Shown in pieces: positions 26,589 through 36,711 of a DNA stretch of 64,000 nucleotides (positions within the stretch are counted from its first letter, which is position 1; each line of letters starts with the position of its first letter). The stretch is from positions 124,001 to 188,000 of the forward strand of contig JADJTY010000009.1 in NCBI GenBank assembly GCA_016710935.1. Reading direction: 5' to 3'. The translations under genes were made by a program, and so were the position numbers. This DNA comes from Chitinophagaceae bacterium. Its GTDB lineage: Bacteria > Bacteroidota > Bacteroidia > Chitinophagales > Chitinophagaceae. The notes beneath the pieces are model-generated. The model was not told the DNA's origin. It ran no database searches and worked only from the letters and a program-made list of their open reading frames with translations.

Positions 26589-26596
26589 TAACTTTG
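26589..26596 (+). promoter_or_regulatory. -7 box (TAACTTTG) at the TonB-like gene
   Basis: Fits TAnnTTTG, with a TTTG at 26563-26566 some 22 nt upstream as a possible -33 element. The box ends 2 nt before the ATG at 26599, so either the mRNA is leaderless or translation begins at the next Met (26617). Confidence 0.45.
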
Positions 26597-26598
26597 AG

Positions 26599-27444
26599 AT
26601 GAGTAATACAACATTTATGTCGGCAACATTTGAAACAGAAAAAAACAGGAAGGCAGCTATTTACACAGCGCTTATATGCGGCGCTATTCTTTTAATAGCC
26701 CTGTTGGTTTCCTGGAAACCCGTTTTACATCCACCAAAACTTGTAGAAGAATTTATTGAAATAAACCTGGGCAATGATATTGAAGGTTTTGGTGAAGTGC
26801 AGCCTTTGATAAAAGGCGAAAAAGCACCCGATGATGAAACCGCCGCAGACCAGCAGGCAGCACCGGTAAAAGATGAAACCACCGAAGAAATAAAAACTGA
26901 TGACAATTCAGATCCCGAATCGGCACCGGTAACCAAACCCATAAAGACCACACCTAAAGTTACAACACCTAAAGTAGTTCCAACTCCTACACCTCCTGCA
27001 CCCAAACCGCAGAAACCAAAAATTGCCGGTTACAATGGGCCCAAAGGTGGCACCGGTAATGGAGCTACCGAAGATAATGGTTATAAATATGAAGGCAACA
27101 AGCCCGGTGGTAAAGGTGATGCCGGTAGCGTTAATGGCAAACCCGACAGTTATGGAAATCAGCCTGGTGGAAAAACCGGCGGCGGTGGTTTGCGTGTTAG
27201 TAAAGGCGACCGCACCATTGTAAACAATTATATTTTTATGGGCAATCTCCCTCCTAATACTATCAATGCTAAAATAAAAGTTTCACCCGAGGGCCGTGGA
27301 GTTTTTGTTGGTTTCGATAAAGGGTCAACCAGTACCGACTCAAAATATGCCGATGCTATAAGGGGCTACTTGCCCAATATCGAATTCGATAAATCCGATC
27401 ACACATCCGATGTAACAGTCCCTTTCAGATTCAAGGTGCAGTAA
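26599..27444 (+). CDS. TonB-like energy transducer
   Basis: 281 aa. One N-terminal membrane helix (about residues 19-40, IYTALICGAILLIALLVSW) is followed by a long Pro/Lys/Thr/Gly-rich periplasmic spacer (TTPKVTTPKVVPTPTPPAP, then GGKGD repeats). The compact C-terminal domain (INAKIKVSPEGRGVFVGFDKG ... VTVPFRFKV) fits the TonB_C pattern. It would link proton motive force via ExbBD to outer-membrane receptors such as the one beginning at 63466. exbB and exbD are not in the window. folC follows on the same strand. Confidence 0.75.
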   Translation: MSNTTFMSATFETEKNRKAAIYTALICGAILLIALLVSWKPVLHPPKLVEEFIEINLGNDIEGFGEVQPLIKGEKAPDDETAADQQAAPVKDETTEEIKTDDNSDPESAPVTKPIKTTPKVTTPKVVPTPTPPAPKPQKPKIAGYNGPKGGTGNGATEDNGYKYEGNKPGGKGDAGSVNGKPDSYGNQPGGKTGGGGLRVSKGDRTIVNNYIFMGNLPPNTINAKIKVSPEGRGVFVGFDKGSTSTDSKYADAIRGYLPNIEFDKSDHTSDVTVPFRFKVQ

Positions 27445-27477
27445 TTTTTTTGTTACAAATATTTGTTTTCATAGCAA

Positions 27478-27489
27478 CATCGTTGTGTC
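27478..27489. repeat. Short copy of the 24-bp dispersed repeat
   Basis: CATCGTTGTGTC is the reverse complement of the core of 5591-5614. It lies in the gap before folC, next to a GTACATCTAACATCGTACATC duplication and a TACATTTG -7-like box (27513-27520). Confidence 0.45.
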
Positions 27490-27556
27490 GCAAACCATTA
27501 TTCAGCTTTACCTACATTTGCTGTTGTACATCTAACATCGTACATCTTACATTTAA

Positions 27557-28881
27557 ATGACCTATCAGCAAACAATCGATTACCTCTACGCCCAACTGCC
27601 CATGTACAGCCGTATTGGCGCAGCTGCATACAAAGAAGACCTGCACAACACCATTGCTTTGTGCAATGCCATTGACAACCCGCAAACAAAATTTAAAAGC
27701 ATTCATATTGCCGGCACCAATGGCAAAGGCAGTACCAGCCATATGCTGGCTGCCATGTTACAGCAGGCCGGTTACAAAACAGGCTTATACACGTCACCAC
27801 ATTTAAAAGATTTCAGGGAGCGTATAAAAATTAACGGCGAAATGATCAGCCAGGCATTTGTGGTTGATTTTGTTGAGCGGACAAAAACAGTTTCAGATGA
27901 GATCAAGCCTTCTTTTTTTGAACTCACCGTTGCCATGGCTTTTGATTATTTTGAAAAGAGCAAGTTGATATTGCTGTTATTGAAACCGGCCTTGGCGGCA
28001 GGTTAGACAGTACCAATATCATCACTCCACTCCTCTCCATCATCACTAACATTGGGTACGACCATATGGATCTGCTGGGTAATACGCTGGAAAAAATTGC
28101 ATCAGAAAAAGCAGGCATCATCAAGCCTGGTGTTCCGGTTGTAATTGGTGAATCCCTGCCCGAAACAAAAAGCATCTTCATGGAAAAGGCAGCACAGTGT
28201 CATACGCCCATATATTTTGCGCAGGATGAATATGCAGTTTCAAACATTCATTATACCATGCAATTGCTTAGCTGCGATGTAACAAGTACCAAACATCATA
28301 TTACCGAAAACTTTGAGCTTGATCTGAACGGTTTGTATCAAACAAAAAACATTTGCACTGTTTTATGTGCCGAAGGACTTTTAACGAAACTTGGTTTCCC
28401 CATAAAAAATGAAGACGAAAAGCAGGCACTTAAAAATGTAAAAAAACTAACCGGACTTTATGGACGCTGGGATGTTATCAGCAGCAACCCAACGATTATC
28501 CTGGATGTGGCGCATAATGAAGACGGCGTTAAACAGCTTCTGAATCAGTTGTCCCTCGTGAGTCGGGAGAAGGGAGTCGGGAGTCGGGAGCAGACAGGAT
28601 TACACTTTATAATGGGGATGGTAAAGGATAAAGACATTTCAAAAGTACTTTCAATCTTACCAAAAAATGCCCGATATTATTTTTGTAATGCACATATTGA
28701 AAGGGCCTTACCTCACAAAGAATTACTCGAAAAAGCAACAATTTTTGACCTGCATGGCGAAAGTTTTGATGAGGTGAACGAAGCAATCCGATCAGCCAAA
28801 CATAATGCTGCTGCAACTGATTTTATTATTGTGTGCGGAAGTGTTTTTGTGGTGGCAGAAGTACAAAAGGAAATACTTTAA
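27557..28881 (+). pseudogene. folC: Dihydrofolate/folylpolyglutamate synthase, frameshifted
   Basis: Two frames, 27557-28006 and about 27965-28881, make one Mur-ligase-family FolC that adds glutamate to folates. The ATP loop GTNGKGSTSHML and later GYDHMDLLGNT, EKAGIIKPG and LDVAHNEDG are present. At about 27964 the first frame runs FEKSKLILLLL, whereas removal of one base would continue as D-I-A-V-I-E-T-G-L-G-G-R-L-D-S, the family sequence; one base (probably G) is missing. Since folC is normally needed, a sequencing error is likely. After NQLSL the residues VSREKGVGSREQ come from a triple GAGTCGGGA repeat. Confidence 0.85.
28556..28595. repeat. Triple GAGTCGGGAG-like repeat inside folC
   Basis: Three near-copies of GAGTCGGGAG in about 40 nt are translated as VSREKGVGSREQ in a loop where FolC homologues have fewer residues. 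Confidence 0.5.
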
Positions 28882-29060
28882 AACGCTGGCATTTCTTTCT
28901 ATGAGTTCTCAGCCTGATCTTTATCCGGGTAAATGTGTCCTGGCTCAGGACTTGCCTGTAAACTAAATGTGGCTGCATTTTGTGAGATGCTTCGTTCCTC
29001 AGCATGACAGAAACAATGGATGCCTGAGCATGAAAGTAAAAAGCAGGGCATTTATTCAGG
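28882..29060. repeat. Intergenic repeat cluster between folC and the AI-2E permease
   Basis: No gene is seen in this 179-nt convergent gap. It holds a CCTGGCTCAGGACTTG segment with a short hairpin and a GAGATGCTTCGTTCCTCAGC element of a type common as a dispersed repeat in related genomes (family memory, not checked). Confidence 0.4.
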
Positions 29061-30187
29061 TTATCCGGCTTTCACCACCGTAGGCTTTGCTTTTTTCTTT
29101 ATCGGAATTTTAAAATTAAAAACAGATTTCCCTATTTCCGGCTGGTTATCGCCCAGCAAAAATCCAAAGGGAGTAAGCGGTTCAATTCTATCGAAGATAA
29201 CTTTAACGATGGCTGTGAGCGGAATGGAAAGGAACATACCTGCAATGCCCCAGAGTGCCCCGCCAATTAATACAACGATAATAGAAACGAGTGCATTGAT
29301 CTTTACCTTGCTGGCTACAATTTTGGGAACAAAAAAATTGTTATCAATAAACTGTACAATGATATAGGCTATAAAAACCCACAATGCAGCTATGGGCTCT
29401 TTGGTAGCTATGGCCAGCAGCATGGGTATGGCAATGGCAACAAGGCCACCAATGTAAGGTATAACATTAAGCAGTGCACCAATAATACCTATTAATACAG
29501 CATATTTTATGCCGATAATTAGCAGGGCTGCAGAGTTAAGTGCTGCAACCAGCGCAGCTTCCAGCAGCAAACCAACCAGGTAGCTTTGTATCAAAACTTT
29601 TGTTTCCATTAATACCTCGGCAACTACTTTATGCTTATCCCGCTGAAAAGCTGTGCAATAAAATCTAGCAGCAAAGGTTTGTAAAATAGTATCATAAATG
29701 TGTAAACCGGCAGTAGAAAAACAAGCACCAGTACGCCGCCAAGGGTACCAATGGTTTCTCCTATAACTGCCGAACTGTTTTCCATACCCTCTCCTTTGGT
29801 TTTATTTACCCACGCAGCAATTTTTAGTTTGGGAATATTAAACTTGTGCGATACCCAATTTGTAAGGTCTTTAAACATGGCAGCAATTTTTTCCTTTAAT
29901 GCCGGCATCGATTCGGTGAAGGAACTTATCTGCGAACCTATAAAATACATTAAAGCACCAATAGTAACTAAAGCAACAATTAACACCAGGAGAATAGCCA
30001 GCACTTTATTCATGCCTTTCCTGCATAAAAAATTTATGACCGGGTTCAGCAATATGGCAATAACGGTTGCAAAGATGAGTGGCACCAGGATGTCCTGGCC
30101 AATATAGAGGATATAAAAAAAGGCAAGTAAGCCTATTGTAACCAATGTCAGTTTTGCGTACAGGGGTAATTTTGTTGTTTCCATCAT
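29061..30187 (-). pseudogene. AI-2E family transporter, frameshifted
   Basis: Two frames, 30187-29624 and 29609-29061, join into one permease of about 370 aa with the eight or so membrane helices of the AI-2E/UPF0118 family. The first gives GLLAFFYILYIGQDILVPLIF and the helical linker. The second gives QSYLVGLLLEAALVAALN, LLNVIPYIGG and FFVPKIVASKVKINAL. Near 29642 the first frame ends GISIK-stop, while the other frame reads RDKHKVVAEVLMETKV, so one base is missing. Members export small molecules or exchange ions; the substrate here is unknown. The break is probably a sequence error. Confidence 0.8.
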
Positions 30188-30361
30188 TTGGGATTAAATA
30201 AAAAAAGGTTAACGCTCTCATTAAGTGTTAACCAGCTTTAAAATAGGTAAAAATTAAAGGCCGCTTTGGCAGCATAAGCTAAATTAGTTCATTAGAAGGG
30301 ATGATTGATGGAAAGTGGCAATTATGCAAATATTAGCTGACCTGCCAATGGTAGTTTGCGG

Positions 30362-30904
30362 CTATTTTAATGAATCCAGTTTACTAAACCCATAAAACAT
30401 GCAGAGTGCGTGCATGGCCTGTGGTATTTCATTATTCATCAGCATGGTTCTTACTTCTTCCAGCGGGAATAATTTTATCTCAATCTCTTCATTGTAATCC
30501 AATTGTTGCTCACTTACTTTTTTTCCGCCGGTTGCCAGGTAAAGCGTTGTAAAATTATTCAGCACACCGGGGTTGGCTGCTGTACGGCCCAAATAATACA
30601 AATCAGAAAACTGGTAACCTGTTTCTTCCTGCAACTCACGTTTTATGGCGGTTTCAGCGGTTTCGTTTGAATCAACAAAACCGCCGGGTAATTCCAGAAT
30701 ACTTGCTTCAATAGGATGGCGGTATTGTTTAACGAGTATCACTTCATTGTTTTCGGTAAGGGCCATGGCGCAAACAGACTCAGGCATCTCTACAACATAA
30801 TATGCCGGCACCATGGTTCCGTTGGGCATTTCGCAAACGTCTTTGCGTGCAGTAAAGTATGGGTGGTTGCTGATGTATTCGGAAGAAAGTTTTTTCCAGT
30901 GCAT
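30362..30904 (-). CDS. Nudix hydrolase (ADP-ribose pyrophosphatase-like)
   Basis: 180 aa. The Nudix box GGFVDSNETAETAIKRELQEETG is intact, with its REL-EE metal-binding residues. A preceding KQYRHPIEASILELPGG fits the ADP-sugar pyrophosphatase branch, as does TAANPGVLNNF after the box. Likely cleaves ADP-ribose or a similar nucleotide sugar in the cytosol. The downstream gap to the AI-2E gene has no recognised gene. Confidence 0.88.
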   Translation of the reverse strand: MHWKKLSSEYISNHPYFTARKDVCEMPNGTMVPAYYVVEMPESVCAMALTENNEVILVKQYRHPIEASILELPGGFVDSNETAETAIKRELQEETGYQFSDLYYLGRTAANPGVLNNFTTLYLATGGKKVSEQQLDYNEEIEIKLFPLEEVRTMLMNNEIPQAMHALCMFYGFSKLDSLK

Positions 30905-30997
30905 TTGGTTTATCGGTTTACCTGTTTATTGGTTTATTGGTAGGGACAATGTTATCACAGGCTTACCACTAAACTAGTAAACCAGTAAACAAATAAA
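30905..30997. repeat. Inverted repeat of GTTTAT/GTTTAC motifs
   Basis: GGTTTATCGGTTTACCTG and TTATTGGTTTATTGG on one side face ACTAGTAAACCAGTAAAC and AAATAAAC on the other, filling the gap between the Nudix and DinB-like genes. It looks like an intergenic foldback repeat. Confidence 0.45.
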
Positions 30998-31525
30998 CTA
31001 CCAGCCCATTCTTTCCCGTAGCGAAGTAACATGCGCCGTATGGTGCCTGCCATGCCAGGCATACATGCCCAGCAAGAACCAGAGGCTCATTTCTTTTTTA
31101 TGTTCGGGATGAAAAACAATTTTATCCAGGTCGGCAGTAGTCATGTTTCGCAACACTTCGTACCACCTTACATGCAAAGCATGAAGCAGGGTTAAAGAAA
31201 TATTTACGGGCAGGTTTTTAGTGTCGTTCATTTCGGCCCAGGCATTTTCATCGTAAGGCCTGATGGTGGGGTTATCTTCTGTAAGCCCCAGTTTAAAACG
31301 GGTGTAGGCATTTATATGGCTGTCGGCCACATGGTGTACTACCTGCTTCAACGTCCAGCCGCCATCACGGTATGTTGTGTTTAACTGTGCTTCATCTAAA
31401 TTCAAAATAGCATTTTCCAAATGCTGTGGCAGGTTCTTAATATCGATCAGCCATTCTCCTAAAAGTTTTTCGGAGAATGGCTGAGCAATATATTTACCTA
31501 TCGGGTATCTTAAATCTTCATTCAT
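30998..31525 (-). CDS. DinB/YfiT-type putative metal-dependent (bacillithiol) transferase
   Basis: 175 aa four-helix-bundle protein. DLRYPIGKYIAQPFS at the start and the His triad (VVHHVADSHIN and AWHGRHHTAHV) match the YfiT/BstA group of the DinB superfamily. Its relatives are bacillithiol S-transferases or hydrolases in Firmicutes. A bacillithiol role is plausible because bshC lies in this window, but it is not proven. It sits 12 nt from the FKBP gene on the same strand. Confidence 0.8.
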   Translation of the reverse strand: MNEDLRYPIGKYIAQPFSEKLLGEWLIDIKNLPQHLENAILNLDEAQLNTTYRDGGWTLKQVVHHVADSHINAYTRFKLGLTEDNPTIRPYDENAWAEMNDTKNLPVNISLTLLHALHVRWYEVLRNMTTADLDKIVFHPEHKKEMSLWFLLGMYAWHGRHHTAHVTSLRERMGW

Positions 31526-31537
31526 AATTAACTTACA

Positions 31538-32296
31538 TTAATTACTGGCAGTAACAGCAGGCTTGATATCTTCCAGTGAAATTTCAAACTTCAATGTTGA
31601 AAATGGAGGAATGGCCTGGCCGTTACCGGCGGCACCGTAAGCCAGTTCACTTGGTACATATACTTTCCAGTGATCGCCTTTGCGCATTAACTGCAAAATT
31701 TCAATCCAGCCTTTTATTACACCCATTACCGGAAAAACAGCAGGCTGGCCACTTTTAAAACTATTTTCAATGTCTTCGCCATCATATAATGCAACCCTGT
31801 AATTTACAACAACGGTATCTATACTTTTTGCAGTTGGCGTATTAACATCACCGCTTTTAATTACTTCGTATTGTAAACCGCTTGCCGTGGTAATAACGCC
31901 CGGACGTTTTTTATTGGCATCCAGAAAAGCCTGTCCCTTTTTACTTGCTTCTGCACCTTTAGCCAAAGCAAAAAGATCAAGTTGCTTTTGCATGGTACTG
32001 TTGATCAGTTCCTGGCTTAAAAGCGGGGTGTTCTTTTTAAACACATCTTCAATACCCTTATTCATCATGGCTGCATTCAGTTGGTTAATACCCTGCGCCT
32101 GCATATTGGTAGCCACATTAAAACCTGCAGCATAACTAAAACTGTCCAATAAATTTTTAAATTTGGGTGCACCTGTTGCTGGTGTTTTTGCGGCTCCTTT
32201 AGTTGCAGGTTTTGCTGCAACTTTAGCAGTATTTTGGGCTGAAACCGAAAACGAAACTGCTAATAAAATAATTGAACTAAGTAATACTCTTTTCAT
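31538..32296 (-). CDS. FKBP-type peptidyl-prolyl cis-trans isomerase
   Basis: 252 aa. A signal peptide ends near SVSAQ, so it is periplasmic. An Ala/Lys-rich stretch and the helical dimerisation domain (YAAGFNVATNMQAQGINQL) follow. The C-terminal FKBP domain, from about residue 145, has VIKGWIEILQLMRKG, VYVPSELAYGAAGNG and IPPFSTLKFEISL, all typical. It aids folding of exported proteins. Same family as Mip/FkpA. An ATCCCTATCGGGAT hairpin near 32331-32342 separates it from the ABC gene. Confidence 0.93.
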   Translation of the reverse strand: MKRVLLSSIILLAVSFSVSAQNTAKVAAKPATKGAAKTPATGAPKFKNLLDSFSYAAGFNVATNMQAQGINQLNAAMMNKGIEDVFKKNTPLLSQELINSTMQKQLDLFALAKGAEASKKGQAFLDANKKRPGVITTASGLQYEVIKSGDVNTPTAKSIDTVVVNYRVALYDGEDIENSFKSGQPAVFPVMGVIKGWIEILQLMRKGDHWKVYVPSELAYGAAGNGQAIPPFSTLKFEISLEDIKPAVTASN

Positions 32297-32358
32297 ATAA
32301 TGTTTATTTTTATTGTAAAATTGTCCGGATCCCTATCGGGATGCAAATAAACGGATTT

Positions 32359-33117
32359 TTATTCATCCCGCATTTCCTTGCCTGTTAAATGTATAAAAAC
32401 ATCTTCCAGGTTGGCGGATTTTACCTGTTTGGTGCGCTCAAAACCACTACTAACAAGGTCATCGATCATTTTATCGGGACTATCCAGCGATATGATCTTT
32501 CCTTCGTCCATAATTGCAATGCGGTCGCATAATTGCTCCGCTTCATCCATATAATGCGTGGTAATAATAACAGTGGTACCCTTGGCACGAATATTTTTGA
32601 TCAGTTCCCACAAATTACGCCTGGCTTGTGGGTCAAGACCGGTAGTGGGTTCATCAAGGAAAATGATCTTTGGTTTGTTAATGAGCGTGGTAGCAATGGA
32701 AAAACGTTGTTTTTGTCCGCCGCTTAACTCTTTAAACTTGTTTTTTGCCTTATCCGTAAGATTAACCAGTTGCAATAATTCCGTTGGGTTAACATCCTCA
32801 TTATATAAACCACCAAACAGGTTAATTAACTCAACCAATGTAAGGCCGGGGTAATAACCCGAGGTTTGCAACTGAACGCCAATTTGTTTTTTTATTGCAT
32901 CAGCCTCCTTATCCAGGTCAAGTCCGCAAACAGTAATTTGTCCGCTGGTTTTCTGGCGCAGGGTTTCAATGATTTCCAGCGTGGTAGATTTGCCGGCACC
33001 ATTGGGGCCCAGCAAACCAAATATCTCACCTTCATACACATCAAAGGAAATACCTTTTACTGCATGAAAAGCGCCATAATTTTTAACCAGGTCTTTTACT
33101 GAAATAATTGTGTTCAT
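32359..33117 (-). CDS. ABC-2 type transporter ATP-binding protein
   Basis: 252 aa. Walker A GPNGAGKST, signature LSGGQKQR, Walker B IIFLDEPTTGLD and the switch His in ITTHYMDEAE are complete. The C-terminal LEDVFIHLTGKEMRDE is typical of ABC-2 export ATPases (drug, polysaccharide or heme-type). No permease gene is adjacent: upstream is fbp, with which it overlaps by 2 nt, and downstream is the FKBP gene. The partner must be encoded elsewhere. Confidence 0.9.
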   Translation of the reverse strand: MNTIISVKDLVKNYGAFHAVKGISFDVYEGEIFGLLGPNGAGKSTTLEIIETLRQKTSGQITVCGLDLDKEADAIKKQIGVQLQTSGYYPGLTLVELINLFGGLYNEDVNPTELLQLVNLTDKAKNKFKELSGGQKQRFSIATTLINKPKIIFLDEPTTGLDPQARRNLWELIKNIRAKGTTVIITTHYMDEAEQLCDRIAIMDEGKIISLDSPDKMIDDLVSSGFERTKQVKSANLEDVFIHLTGKEMRDE

Positions 33118-34145
33118 TCTTTATTTACTTTTAGCTCCCCTTTATAATATTTATCCATCTCCTCCATCATCAATTTACTGCCAATAAAAAACGGCGTTCT
33201 TTCATGTAGTTCTTTTGGTTGTATATCCAGTATACGTATTTTTCCATCGGTTGCCAGTCCGCCGGCCTTTTCTACAATAAATGCAAGTGGATTACATTCA
33301 TACAGCAATCTTAATTTGCCACCGGGTTTGCCCGTTGTTCCGGGATACATAAAAATGCCGCCCTTAATTAAGTTACGGTGCACATCAGCCACCATACTGC
33401 CTATATAACGTTGCGTATATGGGCCACCGTTAGTTTTATCTTTTTTCTGGCATACGGTTATGTATTGTCTTACACCTTCCTCGTACTGGAAAAAATTGCC
33501 ATGATTTACCGAATACATTTTGCCGGTTTCGGGGCAGGTAATATCCGGGTGACTCAACGTATATTCTCCAATGGACTGGTCTAATGTAAATCCATTTACG
33601 CCACGCCTGGTGGCATACACAAACATGGTTGATGAACCATAAATTACGTAACCAGCAGCGATCTGCATATTGCCTTGCTGCAGGAAATCTTCCTGCGTAG
33701 CAGGTTTTCCCAGTTCGCTTACCCGGCGAAAAATGCTGAATATGGTGCCAATGGAAACATTCACATCAATATTACTGCTGCCATCCAACGGATCGAAAAG
33801 GCATACATATTTGCTTTTGTTACTTACCGGATCGTCAAAAACCACAATATCATCCATCTCTTCGCTGCCAATACCTGCGCAGCTTATACCATGCTTGAGC
33901 ACACCCATAAACTGGTTGTTGGCATACACATCCAGCTTCTTTACTTCTTCACCCTGCACATTTACACTGCCTTCATCGCCTAAAATATCAACCAGTCCGG
34001 CTTTATTCACCTCTACATTAACCCGCTTTGCAGCCAGGCCCAGGTCACGCAAAAGCCCGGCCAGTTCACCCGTTGCATGCGGAAAATCACGCATCTGCTG
34101 AATAGTAAATTCATCCAAGGTCTGTATCCGGCGGTTCGTATTCAT
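33114..34145 (-). CDS. fbp: Fructose-1,6-bisphosphatase class 1
   Basis: 343 aa. Hydrolyses fructose 1,6-bisphosphate in gluconeogenesis. FDPLDGSSNIDVNVSIGTIFSI is the metal-binding signature. YVIYGSSTMFVY, PGTTGKPGGKLRLLYECNPLAFIVEKAGG and GSKLMMEEM further support it. Divergent from the aspartate kinase gene. The 110-nt gap between them has GCCCGG (34181-34186) and CCGGGC (34214-34219) arms of a possible operator. Confidence 0.96.
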   Translation of the reverse strand: MNTNRRIQTLDEFTIQQMRDFPHATGELAGLLRDLGLAAKRVNVEVNKAGLVDILGDEGSVNVQGEEVKKLDVYANNQFMGVLKHGISCAGIGSEEMDDIVVFDDPVSNKSKYVCLFDPLDGSSNIDVNVSIGTIFSIFRRVSELGKPATQEDFLQQGNMQIAAGYVIYGSSTMFVYATRRGVNGFTLDQSIGEYTLSHPDITCPETGKMYSVNHGNFFQYEEGVRQYITVCQKKDKTNGGPYTQRYIGSMVADVHRNLIKGGIFMYPGTTGKPGGKLRLLYECNPLAFIVEKAGGLATDGKIRILDIQPKELHERTPFFIGSKLMMEEMDKYYKGELKVNKE

Positions 34146-34255
34146 ATTTTTACAATTGAGGAGACAATAATTAATTTATTGCCCGGGATTTCCGATTTTT
34201 GCAATCAAATTATCCGGGCTAAATTAACCCAATTTACTCAATCAACCCACAACGA

Positions 34256-35518
34256 ATGAAGGTTTTTAAGTTTGGAGGAGCCAGTATCAACACCGTAGAA
34301 AGAATTAGTAATACCGGTAACATTATCAAATCGTTTAAAGGCGAAAAAATACTCATCATTATATCTGCCATGGGCAAAACCACCAATGCACTTGAAAAAG
34401 TGGTGGATGCTTTTTTTGCCGGAAGAAAAGAAGATGCGCTGCAATTGTTTGAACAGGTAAAGGAATCTCATTTAAGTACACTGAAATACCTGATCACTGT
34501 AAACTGGCAGCAGGCCGAAAACCAGTTAAAGGATTTTTTTACCGAAGTAGAATGGTTGCTTCACGATAAACCAGTGAGGGGATACGATTATTATTACGAC
34601 CAGATCGTTTGCTGCGGAGAATTATTAAGCACATCGCTGGTAAGCATATATTTAAACGAAGTGGGTGTAAAGAACAAGTGGGTTGATGTAAGGGATATTG
34701 TGAGAACGGATGATAATTTCCGGGATGCATACATTAACTGGGAGTTTACACAACAAAAAGTAAAGGCGGATATTGAACCTTTATTTAACGATTTTGATAT
34801 AGTGATCACGCAGGGTTTTATTGGTGCTACGGATGAAAATGAAAGTACCACACTGGGCAGGGAAGGCAGCGATTTCAGCGCAGCTATTTTTGCAAACATA
34901 CTGGATGCCGAAAGCCAGACCATCTGGAAAGATGTGGAAGCGGTGATGAATGCCGACCCCAAAGAATTTCCCGACGCAGAAAATATATACGCATTAAGTT
35001 ACCGGGAAGTGATTGAGATGGCCTATTATGGTGCCCAGGTAATTCACCCAAAAACCATTAAGCCGCTGGAGAATAAAAATATTCCCCTGCATGTACGTTG
35101 CTTTTTAGATCCTTCATTACCGGGTACGGTCATCAGCAATAAACCCGTACACAAACTGCCACCAATCATCGTTTTAAAGAAACACCAGGTATTGATGGAA
35201 CTGAGCTCAAAAGATTTTTCTTTTGTAGAAGAAAAGCCCATGAGCCAGTTGCATGAAATGTTTGCCACCATAAAGATCCGGCCCAACCTTTCGCAAAACG
35301 GCGCCATCAGTTTATTATGTTGCCTGGATGATAAAGCTGAAAAAATAGAAAAACTGGCATTAGCTGCTTCTGAAATTTTTGATGTGCAGATAGAAAAAAA
35401 TCTTACCCTGCTTACCATCAGGCATTATACACCTGAAAAGATACAGGAACTTACCAAAGGGAAAACAATTGTGCTGGAACAGAAGACAACGGAAACTATC
35501 CAGGTATTGATGCGTTAA
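34256..35518 (+). CDS. Aspartate kinase
   Basis: 420 aa monofunctional kinase starting the aspartate-family amino-acid pathway. The N-terminal KFGGASINTVERI, the STTLGREGSDFSAAIFANILDA segment that contacts ATP and aspartate, and WKDVEAVMNADPKEFPDA are diagnostic. The C-terminal part (residues about 300-420) fits paired ACT domains for feedback control by Lys or Thr, which the sequence does not decide. No fused homoserine dehydrogenase. The gene is not in an obvious operon. Confidence 0.93.
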   Translation: MKVFKFGGASINTVERISNTGNIIKSFKGEKILIIISAMGKTTNALEKVVDAFFAGRKEDALQLFEQVKESHLSTLKYLITVNWQQAENQLKDFFTEVEWLLHDKPVRGYDYYYDQIVCCGELLSTSLVSIYLNEVGVKNKWVDVRDIVRTDDNFRDAYINWEFTQQKVKADIEPLFNDFDIVITQGFIGATDENESTTLGREGSDFSAAIFANILDAESQTIWKDVEAVMNADPKEFPDAENIYALSYREVIEMAYYGAQVIHPKTIKPLENKNIPLHVRCFLDPSLPGTVISNKPVHKLPPIIVLKKHQVLMELSSKDFSFVEEKPMSQLHEMFATIKIRPNLSQNGAISLLCCLDDKAEKIEKLALAASEIFDVQIEKNLTLLTIRHYTPEKIQELTKGKTIVLEQKTTETIQVLMR

Positions 35519-35568
35519 GCAGTAATTATTATAACCCTGCACTTCATATAAAATTAAAAAACAGGCAA

Positions 35569-35926
35569 TGAAATTTGAAAAATTAGTTCCCAATGTTACA
35601 TAGATATTCAAGATGGTTTGAAATTCTTTATTGACTGCCTGGGTTTTACCATCGGGCATGATGAAATAAAATCAAGCCAGCCCTTTTGTGTTTTGGAGAA
35701 AGATGGATTACGTATAAATCTTTTTGAAAATGCAACACTTGCCAAAGAGCATTATCCTGAATTCAGGTTAGTGACTAAAAATATTGAGGAAGTTTATGAA
35801 AAGGTTTCTGCATCACATCGGGAATTTCTTCATCCAAACCTTAAGAAAATTACGCTTCGTCCATGGGGCGCTAAAGAATTTGCATTAAAGGATAACCAGG
35901 TTGGGATTATCATTCAAGAGTGGTAA
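35569..35926 (+). pseudogene. VOC/glyoxalase-like protein, frameshifted near the start
   Basis: The ATG at 35569 opens MKFEKLVPNV and hits TAG after 11 codons. One base away the frame continues YIDIQDGLKFFIDCLGFTIG to the stop at 35926 with no ATG near its start, so a base is missing near 35596. The whole is about 119 aa, a single vicinal-oxygen-chelate module like bleomycin-resistance or glyoxalase proteins (LVTKNIEEVYEKV, LRPWGAKEFALKD). Substrate unknown. Probably a sequencing error, as at other sites here. Confidence 0.7.
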
Positions 35927-35947
35927 AAAAACTACAGATAAAATTGA

Positions 35948-36711
35948 TTAGTTGAGCAGGTAATCGCCTTTTTTGTTTACAATGATGATGGGCAGCCTTT
36001 TTCTTTTCTCAAAATAATCATAAACCGATTTTATGTTTAAGATCGATTTGTTGATGGCCTGCTTGCCCTTAATGGATTCAGTAAGATAATCCAACGACTT
36101 TTTTACACCGTAGTTTACGGGGTAAATATGAACCGGAACAAAATCCTGTCCGTTTGTTTTTGCAATAGCCGCAAGCGTGTACACTTCTTCAATCGGATAA
36201 TCCTGGATAGCGATGCAACCGGTAGAAACACAGTTGCCATGTATGTAAATATCGCCGCCCGGCTTTTTAGTATCGCTTAATACTTTATCAGATGCATTGG
36301 GATAATTTAAACCCAGTGCCAGGTGATACATACTCTTCGAATTAAATTCGTTAATGTAATAAAACCTTCCGGTACCTGGTTGTCGCCTTCCGAACGTTTA
36401 GGGCCAATGCTGCCACTTTGCATGCACACTTTATAAGATTTAAAGAGTGTAAAACTGTCTACATTTTTATTTTTTACCCATATCTCCAGCATTTTATCAT
36501 ATTTAAAAGAGCGGATAAAAACTGATTGTGGGGGCCAGTTTAGTTTCTTTACTTTAAACTGCTGTTTTAAAGAATCCTCCAGTTTATTGGAACCGGCATT
36601 TTTAGCAAACCCTTTTTGTGGCTCTGTAAAAGCTGTTTGCGCAAACAGGTTGTTTACACAAAAAATAGCAAAACAAACCAGTATTCCACTGAGGCAATGT
36701 GACAGTTTCAT
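35948..36711 (-). pseudogene. L,D-transpeptidase (YkuD/YafK-like), frameshifted
   Basis: Start chosen at 36711 (MKLSHCLSG, a signal peptide ending near LFAQ). The first frame reads to VPEGFITLTNLIRR then departs from the family. The other frame gives YINEFNSKSMYHLALGLNYPN and HGNCVSTGCIAI, the YkuD catalytic motif with His and the Cys of STGC. One T is missing from the T run opposite 36361-36364. The intact enzyme (about 254 aa) would act in the periplasm on peptidoglycan cross-links or attach proteins. Likely sequence error. Confidence 0.85.
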
